A stretch of DNA of 64,000 nt from JACJWR01 sp963842975 (GTDB taxonomy: Bacteria; Actinomycetota; Actinomycetes; S36-B12; UBA10799), in the NCBI GenBank assembly GCA_963842975.1, contig CAWJIH010000006.1:1-64000 (forward strand), written 5' to 3'. Under the pieces are notes generated by a model. That model saw only the letters and a program-made list of their open reading frames with translations. It was not told the DNA's origin and ran no database searches. A program made the translations under genes and the position numbers. Shown piece by piece: positions 44,576-53,414 of the stretch. Position 1 is the first letter of the stretch; each line of letters opens with the position of its first letter.

Positions 44576-45607
44576 ATGCCGCGCATATCTCGCATCCTGG
44601 GCCGCGACATGGCCGTGGACCTTGGAACGGCCACGACCGTTGTGTACGCCAGGCGTGAAGGCATCGTCCTTGACGAGCCCAGCGTTGTTTGTGTCAACAC
44701 CCAATCCGGCGACATCGTCGCGGTTGGCACTGAGGCCAAGATCATGGAAGGCCGTACCCCCGAAGCCGTAACGGTCGTTCGACCGATGCAAGAGGGTGTG
44801 ATTGCGGATTTCGAGATCACCGAGCGCATGTTGCGCTACTTCATTCATCAGGTCCACGCCAGCGGGCTGTTTGCCAGGCCGCGACTGCTCATCTGTGTGC
44901 CTGGGGCAATCACCGACGTCGAACAACGGGCTGTCCGGGACGCGGGCTACGCCGCCGGAGCGCGCAAGGTTTTTCTCATTGAGGAGCCGATGGCCGCTGC
45001 TATCGGCGCGGACCTGCCCGTGCACGATCCAGTGGGTTCGATGATTGTGGACATCGGTGGCGGCACCACCGAGGTCGCGGTTCTCAGCGCCGGTGGGATT
45101 GTGGCCAGCAAGTCGGTCCGAGTCGGCGGCGACGCCTTGGATGCGGAGATCATCGAATACTTGCGCCGAGAGTTCAGCCTGGTGGTGGGGCAACGCACTG
45201 CCGAGCGGTTGAAGTGCGAGATTGGCTCAGCATTCCCCACCCGAGAGCGGACCCACGCCCAAGTGCGCGGACGCGATCTTGTCGATGGGCTGCCCAAGAG
45301 TGTTGTAGTTCACTCCGAGGATCTCCGCCGGGCGCTGGACGCGCCGATCGAACGTATCGTGACCACGGTGAGATCCGTGCTGGACCGCACCCCACCAGAA
45401 CTTGGGGTCGACCTGCTCGAGCGGGGCATCGTCCTAGCCGGTGGTGGGGCCGAACTGCCCGGGCTGGCCGAACGGATTGCCCACGCCACCGGGATGCAGG
45501 TGCGGGTGGCAGAGGACCCTCGTCACTGCGTTGCCCGAGGCACCGGCAAGGTCCTCGAACAGTTCGAGGCACTGCGCGATGTGCTCGTGGCGGAACCACG
45601 CCAGTAG
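44576..45607 (+). CDS. mreB: Rod shape-determining protein MreB
   Basis: 343-residue bacterial actin that guides lateral wall growth. Phosphate loops: AVDLGTATTVVYARREGIVL near 13 and VDIGGGTTEVAVLSAGGIV near 160. The adenosine motif is in GIVLAGGGAELPGLAERIA. First gene of the mreB-mreC-mreD-mrdA-rodA elongation cluster, 14 bases after ndk. The cluster is present in Streptomyces at the same site and absent from mycobacteria, so this organism is likely rod-shaped or filamentous with MreB-directed growth at some stage. Confidence 0.96.
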   Translation: MPRISRILGRDMAVDLGTATTVVYARREGIVLDEPSVVCVNTQSGDIVAVGTEAKIMEGRTPEAVTVVRPMQEGVIADFEITERMLRYFIHQVHASGLFARPRLLICVPGAITDVEQRAVRDAGYAAGARKVFLIEEPMAAAIGADLPVHDPVGSMIVDIGGGTTEVAVLSAGGIVASKSVRVGGDALDAEIIEYLRREFSLVVGQRTAERLKCEIGSAFPTRERTHAQVRGRDLVDGLPKSVVVHSEDLRRALDAPIERIVTTVRSVLDRTPPELGVDLLERGIVLAGGGAELPGLAERIAHATGMQVRVAEDPRHCVARGTGKVLEQFEALRDVLVAEPRQ

Positions 45608-45673
45608 GTTGGCGCGTCGTTTACTAGTAGATGCCCACCAAATTGCTTACGTAAGGTATTGGAGGAACTTGTC

Positions 45674-46678
45674 ATGGCAAGTCGCACAAAGGGCGCCGTG
45701 GTGGTGCTCGGGGCGGCCGGCCTGACCCTGATCCTGCTCGACCTCGTCGGTGGAGCCGTGCCGGAGACGATCCGCAGTGTTGGGGCCTCGGCCTTGTCAC
45801 CCCTGCAGACCGTGTCCGGAGCCATAGCCGCGCCCGCGGTCGGCTGGATCGAAGCCACCGGCAACTTCGCCAGCGGAGAGCTACGAGCGACGAGTTGGCA
45901 GGAGCAGGCCCCGGCAGTCACCCAGATCCGCGGTGAACAGCGAGTGACCGAACTTGACGAGTTGCTGGGTCTGTCGAACATTGCCGACTTGACGGTGGTG
46001 CCATCCAGGGTGGTGGCCTATCCGATCATCGCCCTGGACCTCACCAACGTTCTGATCGACACGGGTACGGCTGATCAGGTGGCGAGCGACCAAGCTGTGA
46101 TCAGTGGGCAAGGGCTCGTGGGACGCACCGTGGAGGTCACTCAAGGCACCGCGGACGTCAAGTTGCTCTCGGCACCTGACTCGGCTGTCGGCGGGCGAAT
46201 CCTGCGCACGGGTCAGGCCGTCGTCGTGGCCGGCACCGGAGACCCGAACAGTTTGTCGCTGCGGGTGCTCGATCCGCTTGCGGACGTGCAGATCGGGGAC
46301 GCTGTAATCACGTTCGGGTCGAAGGACGGCAAGCCCTTCCCGCCGGATCTTCCCATCGGGGTGGTCACGGCTATTGATGACGACGGTGCGGGCGGTCGTT
46401 TGATCCGACTCGAACCTGCCGCCGACTTGACCGGACTCGATCTGGTTGGCGTCATCGTGGGCCAAGGCGACCGTGCCGTGCGGGCCCCGATCGTCGGCGT
46501 GCCGCCGGAACCGGAACCAGTTCCAGAACCAGTCGTAGAGCCCGCTCCGGCACCAGAGTTCTATCAGGATCCGGGGACGTACTACTACGCACCAGAGCAG
46601 CCGGCCTTCGACAGCTACGTGCCGGAACAGAACTTCAACACCGGGGCGGCCGCGAACCCCTTCGGCGGTGGCCAATGA
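45674..46678 (+). CDS. mreC: Rod shape-determining protein MreC
   Basis: 334-residue bitopic protein linking MreB to the wall synthases. N-terminal helix GAVVVLGAAGLTLILLDLVG, then a coiled-coil region and the MreC beta domain (VVAYPIIALDLTNVLIDTGT, then VISGQGLVGRTVEVTQGTAD). The C-terminal tail is Pro/Glu-rich (PEPEPVPEPVVEPAPAPE). ATG 45674 follows GGAGG at 45661-45665. It is joined to mreD by an ATGA overlap. Confidence 0.94.
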   Translation: MASRTKGAVVVLGAAGLTLILLDLVGGAVPETIRSVGASALSPLQTVSGAIAAPAVGWIEATGNFASGELRATSWQEQAPAVTQIRGEQRVTELDELLGLSNIADLTVVPSRVVAYPIIALDLTNVLIDTGTADQVASDQAVISGQGLVGRTVEVTQGTADVKLLSAPDSAVGGRILRTGQAVVVAGTGDPNSLSLRVLDPLADVQIGDAVITFGSKDGKPFPPDLPIGVVTAIDDDGAGGRLIRLEPAADLTGLDLVGVIVGQGDRAVRAPIVGVPPEPEPVPEPVVEPAPAPEFYQDPGTYYYAPEQPAFDSYVPEQNFNTGAAANPFGGGQ

Positions 46679-47184
46679 GGTGGCGTGCGCGCGCTGTCGC
46701 CTGGGTCGCAGTCATCATCGCGGTCCTGCTGCAAGGTGCCTTTGTGACCAGGATGGGAATCCCCTTTCAGCTCACCCCAGTGGTCGTGGTTGTCGCGGCG
46801 ATGCGAATGACTCGCAATGAAGCCGCACTGCTCGGTTTCGGCGCCGGACTTCTGCTCGACGTCGCGCCGCCAGCCAGCGGGGTCTTGGGAGCGCAGGCCT
46901 TTGTTTTGTGTTTGGCCGCCTACTTCGCGTCCGCAAATCAGTTTCTGGTGCCACACGTCTGGTGGGCTCGGGCGCTGTTCGCCGCAGGTTTGGCGACGCT
47001 TGCCCAGGCTGCGGTGTTGCTGATTCAGCTGCTCACCGGCCAGCCATTGCCACTGGGGATCGGGACCGGATTGTCGCTGGTGTGGCAGTTCGCCCTGGGC
47101 CTGCTGGTCGCCCTGGCCTTGTGGCCTGCGTCACGCGCCACCATGGGACCGCAACCTCGCCGTCGAATGGGGGTGGCACCATGA
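46675..47184 (+). CDS. mreD: Rod shape-determining protein MreD
   Basis: 169-residue membrane protein of the elongasome with about five helices (VAWVAVIIAVLLQGAFVTRM, FQLTPVVVVVAAMRMTRNEA, LGFGAGLLLDVAPPASGVLG, AGLATLAQAAVLLIQLLTGQ, LVWQFALGLLVALALWPASR). LLDVAPP...LG is the family motif. It overlaps mreC by four bases before it and mrdA by four bases after it. Confidence 0.93.
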   Translation: MRWRARAVAWVAVIIAVLLQGAFVTRMGIPFQLTPVVVVVAAMRMTRNEAALLGFGAGLLLDVAPPASGVLGAQAFVLCLAAYFASANQFLVPHVWWARALFAAGLATLAQAAVLLIQLLTGQPLPLGIGTGLSLVWQFALGLLVALALWPASRATMGPQPRRRMGVAP

Positions 47185-49352
47185 CCGAGTCCGAAGGGCT
47201 CACGCCGGAGGAATCCGACAGCCCACCCGAGATCGTTGACGACGGCAAGGGCCTCCAAGAAGCGTCAATCGCGTGGGGTATGCGTCGCCCGCACAGCCGG
47301 GTGACGCCACGGTCCCGCTGGCGTTTGATCGTGCTCCAAGTGCTGGTCATCTCCCTGGTCGCGACTCTGCTGGGCCGACTGGCGTGGATGCAGATAGATG
47401 AAGGTAGCCAGGCTGCGGCCGCGGTTGACTCCCGAGTCCGAGACATCGCGGTGCCTGCGCCGCGTGGGCTGATCTACGACCAAGCGGGCAGGGTGATGAG
47501 TACCAACCGCCCCGCCACCGACGTCCTGGTCGATAGGGCGGTACTCGCAGGTCAACCAGACCAGGGTGCCAGCGTGGTCAACACGATCGCGGAATTCTCC
47601 GGCACGCCGGCGGCGACCATCCTTGGACGGATGACGTCGTGCAGTGAGCCGAACGCGGGGTCTGAGTGCTTCACGGGTGGGCCGTACGAGCCCGCGCCAG
47701 TCGCCTTGGACGTTAGCGTCGAATCAGTGATGGACCTCATTGAAAACCCGGATCGTTACCCGGGCGTCTCTGTGCGCACCCGAGCGGTGCGCGACTACAA
47801 CCACGATCCAGGCGCGAACGCGGCGCACCTGTTGGGCTACCTGGGTAGCCCAACCCAGGCCGAAACGGAGTCAGATCCGAGTCTGCACGGTGGATCCCTC
47901 ATCGGCCGAGGTGGCATCGAAGCTGCCTATGACGAGTACCTCCGAGGACAGGACGGCATCCAGCGGATCTCGCTGGACCGCACCGGAATCACCGGTGACC
48001 TGCTTTCGGAGACAACGCCGGTGACCGGAGCTTCGGTGGTGTCCACGATCGACGCGCCGCTGCAGGCGACGGTCGAGACGGAACTGAAGGCGGCTGTCGA
48101 CATCGCCAGGTTCCGCGGATACCCGGCTGACTCCGGTGTTGCGGTGGTGATGGACGTGACCAACGGCAACGTGTTGGCTGCCGCGTCCTACCCCAGTTAC
48201 GAGCGACAGGTATTCGAAGGCGGCCTCACCGACGAGGAATATGCCCTGCTCACGAACGACGGCCAGCCGCTGCTCGACCGTGCACTGCAGGCCGAGTTGG
48301 CTCCGGCATCGACGTTCAAAGTTGTCACGGCGAGCGCGGCGGCAGACGCGGGGTTCTCCTTTGACGAGCAGTACCCGTGCCCACCCGCCTACTACGTGGG
48401 CAACCAGGCGTTCACCAACTACGAGTCGGCGCCGTATCCGCCGCTGACCGTGGCGGAGGCGCTCATCGTGTCCTGCAACACCGCCTTCTACAAGTTCGCC
48501 GCAGAGATGTATGCCGCAGACGGTGGTCTCGAAGCCAACCCAGATGCGAAAGAGTGGGTCGCCAACACTGCCAAGGCGTTCGGCTTCGGTGACCTCACCG
48601 GCGTCGATCTCCCCGGCGAATCGCCAGGCAGGGTGACCGATCGGGCACGCAAACAGTCCGACTATGCCGAGTTGTCCGAGGCCTACTGCCGGCGAGCCGA
48701 GACCGGCTACCCGGAGGAACCGGATCCGGCACTGGCCGAGTTGTACCGGCAATACGCGGAGGAATACTGCCGGGACGGCGACACCTACCGGGTTGGTGAC
48801 GCCATCAACCAGTCGGTGGGGCAGGGTGACATCCTGGTGACACCGCTTCAGTTGACCCGCGCCTATGCCGCGATCGCCAACGGTGGAACTTTGTACGAGC
48901 CCCGGTTCGTCAAGGGAATCGTGGGGCCCGACGGCAAGGTGATTGAGGAAATGGAGCCAGTCGTTTCCGGCACGCTTCCCGACTCACCTGAGGTGCTCGC
49001 CTACATCCAGGATGCGCTACGTGAGGTGCCAGTGCGTGGTACCGCGTCGAGTGCGTTCGCCGGGTTTCCACTCAACGACATCCCGGTCGCAGCCAAAACC
49101 GGCACCGCGGAGGTGGCGAACAAGGAGACCACGTCCCTGTTCGCGTCCTACGCTCCGGCCGATGACCCGAAGTATGCGGTGGTCGTGATCATCACCCAGG
49201 CTGGAGTGGGTGGCGAGCTCAGCGCGCCGGCTGCTCGCAAGATCTACGATGCGTTGTTCGGCGTCGTTGATGGTCAGGCTGATCCAAGCCGCAGTGTGCT
49301 CGTCGGTGGTGCCCCGCAGACAGGGCTTCCCGAAGTGGCGACGAAGCCGTGA
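47181..49352 (+). CDS. mrdA: Penicillin-binding protein 2 (peptidoglycan transpeptidase)
   Basis: 723-residue class B PBP crosslinking new lateral wall. A short cytosolic head is followed by one membrane helix (RLIVLQVLVISLVATLLGRL) and the dimerisation domain (VPAPRGLIYDQAGRVMSTNR, LIGRGGIEAAYDEYLRGQDG). The transpeptidase has PASTFKVV (Ser377, Lys380), SCNTAF (Ser431) and AKTGTAE (Lys639). An extra insertion (SEAYCRRAETGYPEEPDPAL) lies before QSVGQGDILVTPLQL. ATG 47181 was chosen although the frame is open far upstream inside mreD. Confidence 0.94.
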   Translation: MTESEGLTPEESDSPPEIVDDGKGLQEASIAWGMRRPHSRVTPRSRWRLIVLQVLVISLVATLLGRLAWMQIDEGSQAAAAVDSRVRDIAVPAPRGLIYDQAGRVMSTNRPATDVLVDRAVLAGQPDQGASVVNTIAEFSGTPAATILGRMTSCSEPNAGSECFTGGPYEPAPVALDVSVESVMDLIENPDRYPGVSVRTRAVRDYNHDPGANAAHLLGYLGSPTQAETESDPSLHGGSLIGRGGIEAAYDEYLRGQDGIQRISLDRTGITGDLLSETTPVTGASVVSTIDAPLQATVETELKAAVDIARFRGYPADSGVAVVMDVTNGNVLAAASYPSYERQVFEGGLTDEEYALLTNDGQPLLDRALQAELAPASTFKVVTASAAADAGFSFDEQYPCPPAYYVGNQAFTNYESAPYPPLTVAEALIVSCNTAFYKFAAEMYAADGGLEANPDAKEWVANTAKAFGFGDLTGVDLPGESPGRVTDRARKQSDYAELSEAYCRRAETGYPEEPDPALAELYRQYAEEYCRDGDTYRVGDAINQSVGQGDILVTPLQLTRAYAAIANGGTLYEPRFVKGIVGPDGKVIEEMEPVVSGTLPDSPEVLAYIQDALREVPVRGTASSAFAGFPLNDIPVAAKTGTAEVANKETTSLFASYAPADDPKYAVVVIITQAGVGGELSAPAARKIYDALFGVVDGQADPSRSVLVGGAPQTGLPEVATKP

Positions 49353-50539
49353 CGTTGACCGCAACCGCGCCAACAGGGTCCAAACCGGCCGCCCGACTCA
49401 AACTCGCCAATGATGTCAAGCGCACCGACTTCGTTCTGGTGGGAGCGGCACTGCTGCTTTCGATCATCGGCGCGGCGCTGATCTTCTCTGCCACGCGCGG
49501 AAAGTTGCTCGCGGCCGGTCAGGACCCTCGCTTGTTCCTGGACAAGCAGATGATCAACATCGTCATCGGTGTGATCCTCGGGTGGGCGGTGAGTTCGGTC
49601 GGGTATCGAACCCTGCGCGCGTCCGCCTGGTGGGTCTATGGCGCCGCGGTTGCACTGTTGCTGCTGGTGCTGACGCCTTTGGGCACCACCCTGAATGGCA
49701 TTCAGGCGTGGATTACGCTGCCCGCTGGATTTACGCTGCAACCCAGTGAGTTGGCCAAGGTGGCGGTCATCCTCGCCGTCGCCCTGGTGCTGACCCAACT
49801 AGGGCCAAGCGGTGCCGCAGACGCCGATGTGAAGCCACGTTTGCGCTATGTCCTGCTGGCGCTGTTGATCGCTGGGATTCCAGTCACGCTGATCATGATG
49901 CAGCCTGACCTTGGGACGGCGCTGGTGATTGCCGCGACCGTCTTTGGCATGTTGGCCGTCTCCGGAGTCGCCTCAACGGTGCTGTGGTCGATGGTTGCCC
50001 TTGCTGCGCTGGTGGGGTTTGGTGTGGTCCGCTTGGGGGTTTTGGATGACTACCAGGTCGATCGCCTGCTGATTTTCATGGACCCCGAGGCGGATCCGCT
50101 GGGCGCCGGATACAACACCCGGATGGCTCGGATCGCGATCGCCGGTGGTGGGCTGTTGGGCTACGGGTTGTTTCGAGGGCCCACCACACAGGGCGGGTTC
50201 GTCCCGTATCAGCAGACTGACTTCATCTTCTCTGCCGCGGGCGAAGAACTCGGGCTCATTGGTGCCGGGGTGATCATCCTGCTCATGGGTGTGATCCTGT
50301 GGCGCGGGGTGCGGATCGCGCTGGCTGCACCGGACCGTTACGGCAGGGTGATGGCCGCCGGTGTTGTGGTGTGGTTGGCTGTGCAGTCCTTCGAGAACAT
50401 CGGGATGAATCTGGGGATCATGCCGGTAACGGGTGTCCCCCTGCCGTTCGTTTCTTATGGCGGCTCCTCCATGTTCGCGCTGTGGATCGGGATCGGACTG
50501 CTCACCAGCGTGCACCTGCGCAGTTCCCGCGTGCGCTGA
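49349..50539 (+). CDS. rodA: Rod shape SEDS glycosyltransferase RodA
   Basis: 396-residue SEDS-family polymerase of lipid II, partner of the PBP2 just upstream (GTGA overlap). About ten membrane helices. Family motifs: NGIQAWITLPAGFTLQPSEL, KVAVILAVALVL, IMMQPDLGTALVIAATVFGM, FSAAGEELGLIGAGVIILLM and GVPLPFVSYGGSSMFALW. The catalytic Asp is expected in the MQPDLG segment loop region. Last gene of the elongation cluster. Confidence 0.95.
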   Translation: MTLTATAPTGSKPAARLKLANDVKRTDFVLVGAALLLSIIGAALIFSATRGKLLAAGQDPRLFLDKQMINIVIGVILGWAVSSVGYRTLRASAWWVYGAAVALLLLVLTPLGTTLNGIQAWITLPAGFTLQPSELAKVAVILAVALVLTQLGPSGAADADVKPRLRYVLLALLIAGIPVTLIMMQPDLGTALVIAATVFGMLAVSGVASTVLWSMVALAALVGFGVVRLGVLDDYQVDRLLIFMDPEADPLGAGYNTRMARIAIAGGGLLGYGLFRGPTTQGGFVPYQQTDFIFSAAGEELGLIGAGVIILLMGVILWRGVRIALAAPDRYGRVMAAGVVVWLAVQSFENIGMNLGIMPVTGVPLPFVSYGGSSMFALWIGIGLLTSVHLRSSRVR

Positions 50540-50575
50540 TCACCGCGCCACACTCGCCTCGTCACCCCCACCACG

Positions 50576-50587
50576 TACCCTTATCCC
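50576..50587 (+). promoter_or_regulatory. Candidate leaderless promoter (TACCCT, N6, ATG)
   Basis: TACCCT at 50576-50581 followed by six bases and ATG 50588; no Shine-Dalgarno. It marks a new transcript start after rodA. Confidence 0.5.
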
Positions 50588-52552
50588 ATGCCGGTAACCG
50601 ACCTTTTTGACCGACTCGAGCAGATCCTGCCGCTGGTCACCAAACCGATCCAGTACGTCGGCGGTGAACTCAATGCGGTGACCAAAGAGTGGGATGCGGT
50701 CGATGTCCGCTGGGCCCTGATGTATCCGGATGCCTACGAGGTGGGGGCACCCAACCAAGGTGTCCAAATCCTCTACGAAGTGCTCAACGAGCGCGACGAC
50801 ACCCTCTGCGAGCGCACCTATGCGGTGTGGCCGGACATGGAAGCTTTGATGCGCGAGCGAGCCATTCCTGCCTTCACCATCGATGCGCATCGGCCAGTTG
50901 CGGAATTTGACCTCTTAGGGGTGTCTTTCGCCACCGAACTTGGCTACACCAACATGCTCACCGCCCTAGATCTGGCTGGGATGCCGCTGTGCGCGGCGGA
51001 GCGCACTGCCGGCCCGTTGGTGATTGCCGGTGGCCATGCGGCCTTCAACCCGGAGCCGATTGCGGACTTCATTGATGCGGCGGTCCTCGGCGACGGCGAA
51101 GAAGCGGTGCTCGGAATCACTGATGCGGTAGCGGCGTGGAAGGCCGAAGGAAGCCCCGGCGGGCGAGAGGAGTTGCTCTTCCGCCTAGCCACCGAGTGTG
51201 GCGTGTACGTGCCGCGGTTCTACGACGTGGAGTATCTGCCGGATGGTCGGATTCGCCGAATGGTGCCGAACCGCGCCGGAGTGCCGTGGCGGGTTGCCAA
51301 ACACACGGTGAGTGACTTGGACGAGTGGCCGTATCCGAAGGCGCCCGTGGTGCCGTTGGCGGAGACCGTGCATGAGCGTGCGAGTGTCGAAATCTTTCGC
51401 GGTTGCACCCGGGGGTGCCGATTCTGCCAGGCTGGAATGATCACCAGGCCGGTGCGGGAGCGTTCGGTGACCACCGTGGCCGAGATGGTGACCAACTCGG
51501 TGCAGCGCACGGGCTTCGAAGAGGTCGGGCTGCTCAGTTTGTCCAGCGCGGACCACTCGGAGATCGGGGAGATCGCCAAAGGTTTGGCCGACCAGTTCGA
51601 AGGGTCCAACACGTCGCTTTCGCTGCCGTCGACTCGAGTCGACGCGTTCAACATCGACCTGGCCAATGAGTTGGCTCGCAACGGCCGACGCTCCGGGTTG
51701 ACGTTCGCTCCGGAGGGTGGTTCGGAGCGCATCCGCAAGGTGATCAACAAGATGGTCAGCGAAGAGGACCTGATCCGGACGGTGGCAGCCGCCTACTCGG
51801 CCGGCTGGCGCCAGGTGAAGCTGTACTTCATGTGCGGTCTGCCCACCGAAACCGACGAGGACGTCCTGCAGATCGCACGATTGGCCAGGGAAGTCATCCG
51901 AACCGGGCGGGAGGTGTCGGGGCGCAAAGACATCCGCTGCACGGTTTCTATCGGCGGGTTCGTGCCTAAGCCGCACACTCCGTTTCAGTGGGCTGCCCAA
52001 CTGGGCGCGGCCGAGACCGACGCGAGGCTGGCAAAACTGCGTGACGCGATTCGTTCCGATCGTGAAGTAGGCCGCGCGATCGGATTCCGGTACCACGACG
52101 GCAAACCAGGCATCGTCGAGGGATTGCTGAGCCGTGGTGACCGTCGAGTGGGTCGGATCATCGAGCAGGCGTGGCGCGACGGTGCCCGGCTGGATGGGTG
52201 GAGCGAACACTTCTCCTACGACCGTTGGCTGGCCGCAGCAGCCGTGGCGTTGGCCGATGAGCCGGTCGACGTCGATTGGTACACCACCCGCGAACGCGAT
52301 GAAGCCGAAGTCCTGCCCTGGGATCACCTCGACTCTGGGCTCGACCGGCAATGGCTCTGGGACGACTGGCAGGACGCTCTGGACGGGGTGGAGGTCGAGG
52401 ACTGCCGTTGGAGCCCGTGCTTCGACTGCGGGGTGTGCGACCAAATGGACACCGAAATCCAGATCGGCCCGACCGGGGCAGTGCTGGTGCCGGTGCCGCC
52501 GTTGCCGTCGCTGGCGTCCAGTTCGCACACGTCGGCGCAGGCGCAACAGTGA
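50588..52552 (+). CDS. TIGR03960-family B12-binding/radical SAM protein
   Basis: 654 residues. The N-terminal half resembles a cobalamin-binding Rossmann domain (ALMYPDAYEVGAPNQGVQIL, GVSFATELGYTNMLTALDLA, GPLVIAGGHAAFNPEP). The radical SAM core has the cluster motif CTRGCRFC (Cys273, 277, 280), then RPVRERSVTTVAEMVTNS and TFAPEGGSERIRKVINKM. The C-terminal region has several Cys (CRWSPCFDCGVCDQMD) that may bind a second cluster. The reaction is unknown; the family is fixed beside rne-rplU-rpmA and a TIGR03936 gene, hinting at RNA or ribosome modification. Coupled to the next gene by GTGA. Confidence 0.92.
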   Translation: MPVTDLFDRLEQILPLVTKPIQYVGGELNAVTKEWDAVDVRWALMYPDAYEVGAPNQGVQILYEVLNERDDTLCERTYAVWPDMEALMRERAIPAFTIDAHRPVAEFDLLGVSFATELGYTNMLTALDLAGMPLCAAERTAGPLVIAGGHAAFNPEPIADFIDAAVLGDGEEAVLGITDAVAAWKAEGSPGGREELLFRLATECGVYVPRFYDVEYLPDGRIRRMVPNRAGVPWRVAKHTVSDLDEWPYPKAPVVPLAETVHERASVEIFRGCTRGCRFCQAGMITRPVRERSVTTVAEMVTNSVQRTGFEEVGLLSLSSADHSEIGEIAKGLADQFEGSNTSLSLPSTRVDAFNIDLANELARNGRRSGLTFAPEGGSERIRKVINKMVSEEDLIRTVAAAYSAGWRQVKLYFMCGLPTETDEDVLQIARLAREVIRTGREVSGRKDIRCTVSIGGFVPKPHTPFQWAAQLGAAETDARLAKLRDAIRSDREVGRAIGFRYHDGKPGIVEGLLSRGDRRVGRIIEQAWRDGARLDGWSEHFSYDRWLAAAAVALADEPVDVDWYTTRERDEAEVLPWDHLDSGLDRQWLWDDWQDALDGVEVEDCRWSPCFDCGVCDQMDTEIQIGPTGAVLVPVPPLPSLASSSHTSAQAQQ

Positions 52553-53295
52553 GGACCCCGGACCGGGAATACGTCGCCCCGGTGGCCAAATATCGGATCC
52601 GGTACGCCAAACGGGGCCGAATGCGCTTCGCCAGCCATCGGGACTTCCAGCGGGTGTTTGAGCGTGCCTTGCGCCGGGCTGGAGTGCCGATGGCCTACTC
52701 CGCTGGATTCAACCCGCATCCGAAGATCTCCTACGCCAACGCTGTGGCCACCGGTGCCGCCAGCGAGGCGGAATACCTTGAGATCGGGGTGGCCAGCGAG
52801 TTGGATCCGCAGGTACTTCAGGATGCTTTGGATGCGGCCCTGCCGGACGGCTTCGACGTGTTGGACGTGGTGCCCGCCGGCACGGGGCAGTTCGCGGATC
52901 GGTTGGAAGCATCCGAGTGGCAGATCCGACTGCCCGGCGTACCCGCCGTCGAGGCGCGTGCTGCGGTGACCGAATTGCTGGGGAGCGAATCGGTGATTGT
53001 TGAGCGAATGACGAAGAAGGGTTTGCGCAGATTCGATGTGCGTGCCGACCTACTCGGTGTCGAGTGCGACGTCGACGAATCCGGATGTGCGATACTGACC
53101 CTGGTCATACGACATGCAGTTCCGGTCGTGCGGCCAGACGATGTTCTTGCGGGTCTGCGGCAAGTTGCCTCCCTCGCGACGCCTTCGCCACCTGTGGTGA
53201 TGCGCATGGCGCAGGGGCCGCTTGCAGCCGACCGGCGCAGCGTCGCCGACCCATTGGGGCCGGATCGTGAGGAATCGTCGCGCGCATCTGCCTAG
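52549..53295 (+). CDS. TIGR03936-family (DUF2344) protein
   Basis: 248 residues from GTG 52549. KYRIRYAKRGRMRFASHRDF and RALRRAGVPMAYSAGFNPHP plus KISYANAV are the family signature. The middle is a mixed alpha/beta region. In many bacteria this domain is fused to the preceding radical SAM protein, supporting a shared reaction. No catalytic residue is assigned. The C-terminus is polar and probably disordered. Confidence 0.9.
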   Translation: MRTPDREYVAPVAKYRIRYAKRGRMRFASHRDFQRVFERALRRAGVPMAYSAGFNPHPKISYANAVATGAASEAEYLEIGVASELDPQVLQDALDAALPDGFDVLDVVPAGTGQFADRLEASEWQIRLPGVPAVEARAAVTELLGSESVIVERMTKKGLRRFDVRADLLGVECDVDESGCAILTLVIRHAVPVVRPDDVLAGLRQVASLATPSPPVVMRMAQGPLAADRRSVADPLGPDREESSRASA

Positions 53296-53414
53296 GTGTG
53301 CGCACACAGGCTTCGCTACCCGGGTAGCTCCGGATAGCGCATGAGACAGGTCCGATGAGCCGCTGCGGCGTGTAGTTCACGCCAGCGCCCGCGGGCCGAA
53401 AGGGGCGTTGCCCG
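53296..53414. promoter_or_regulatory. Palindrome-rich region upstream of the RNase E/G gene
   Basis: Two perfect palindromes: GTGTGCGCACAC at 53296-53307 and GCTACCCGGGTAGC at 53315-53328. They may be a terminator of the preceding pair, operator sites or RNA structures in the RNase leader. AAAGGGG lies nine bases before ATG 53415. Confidence 0.4.
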
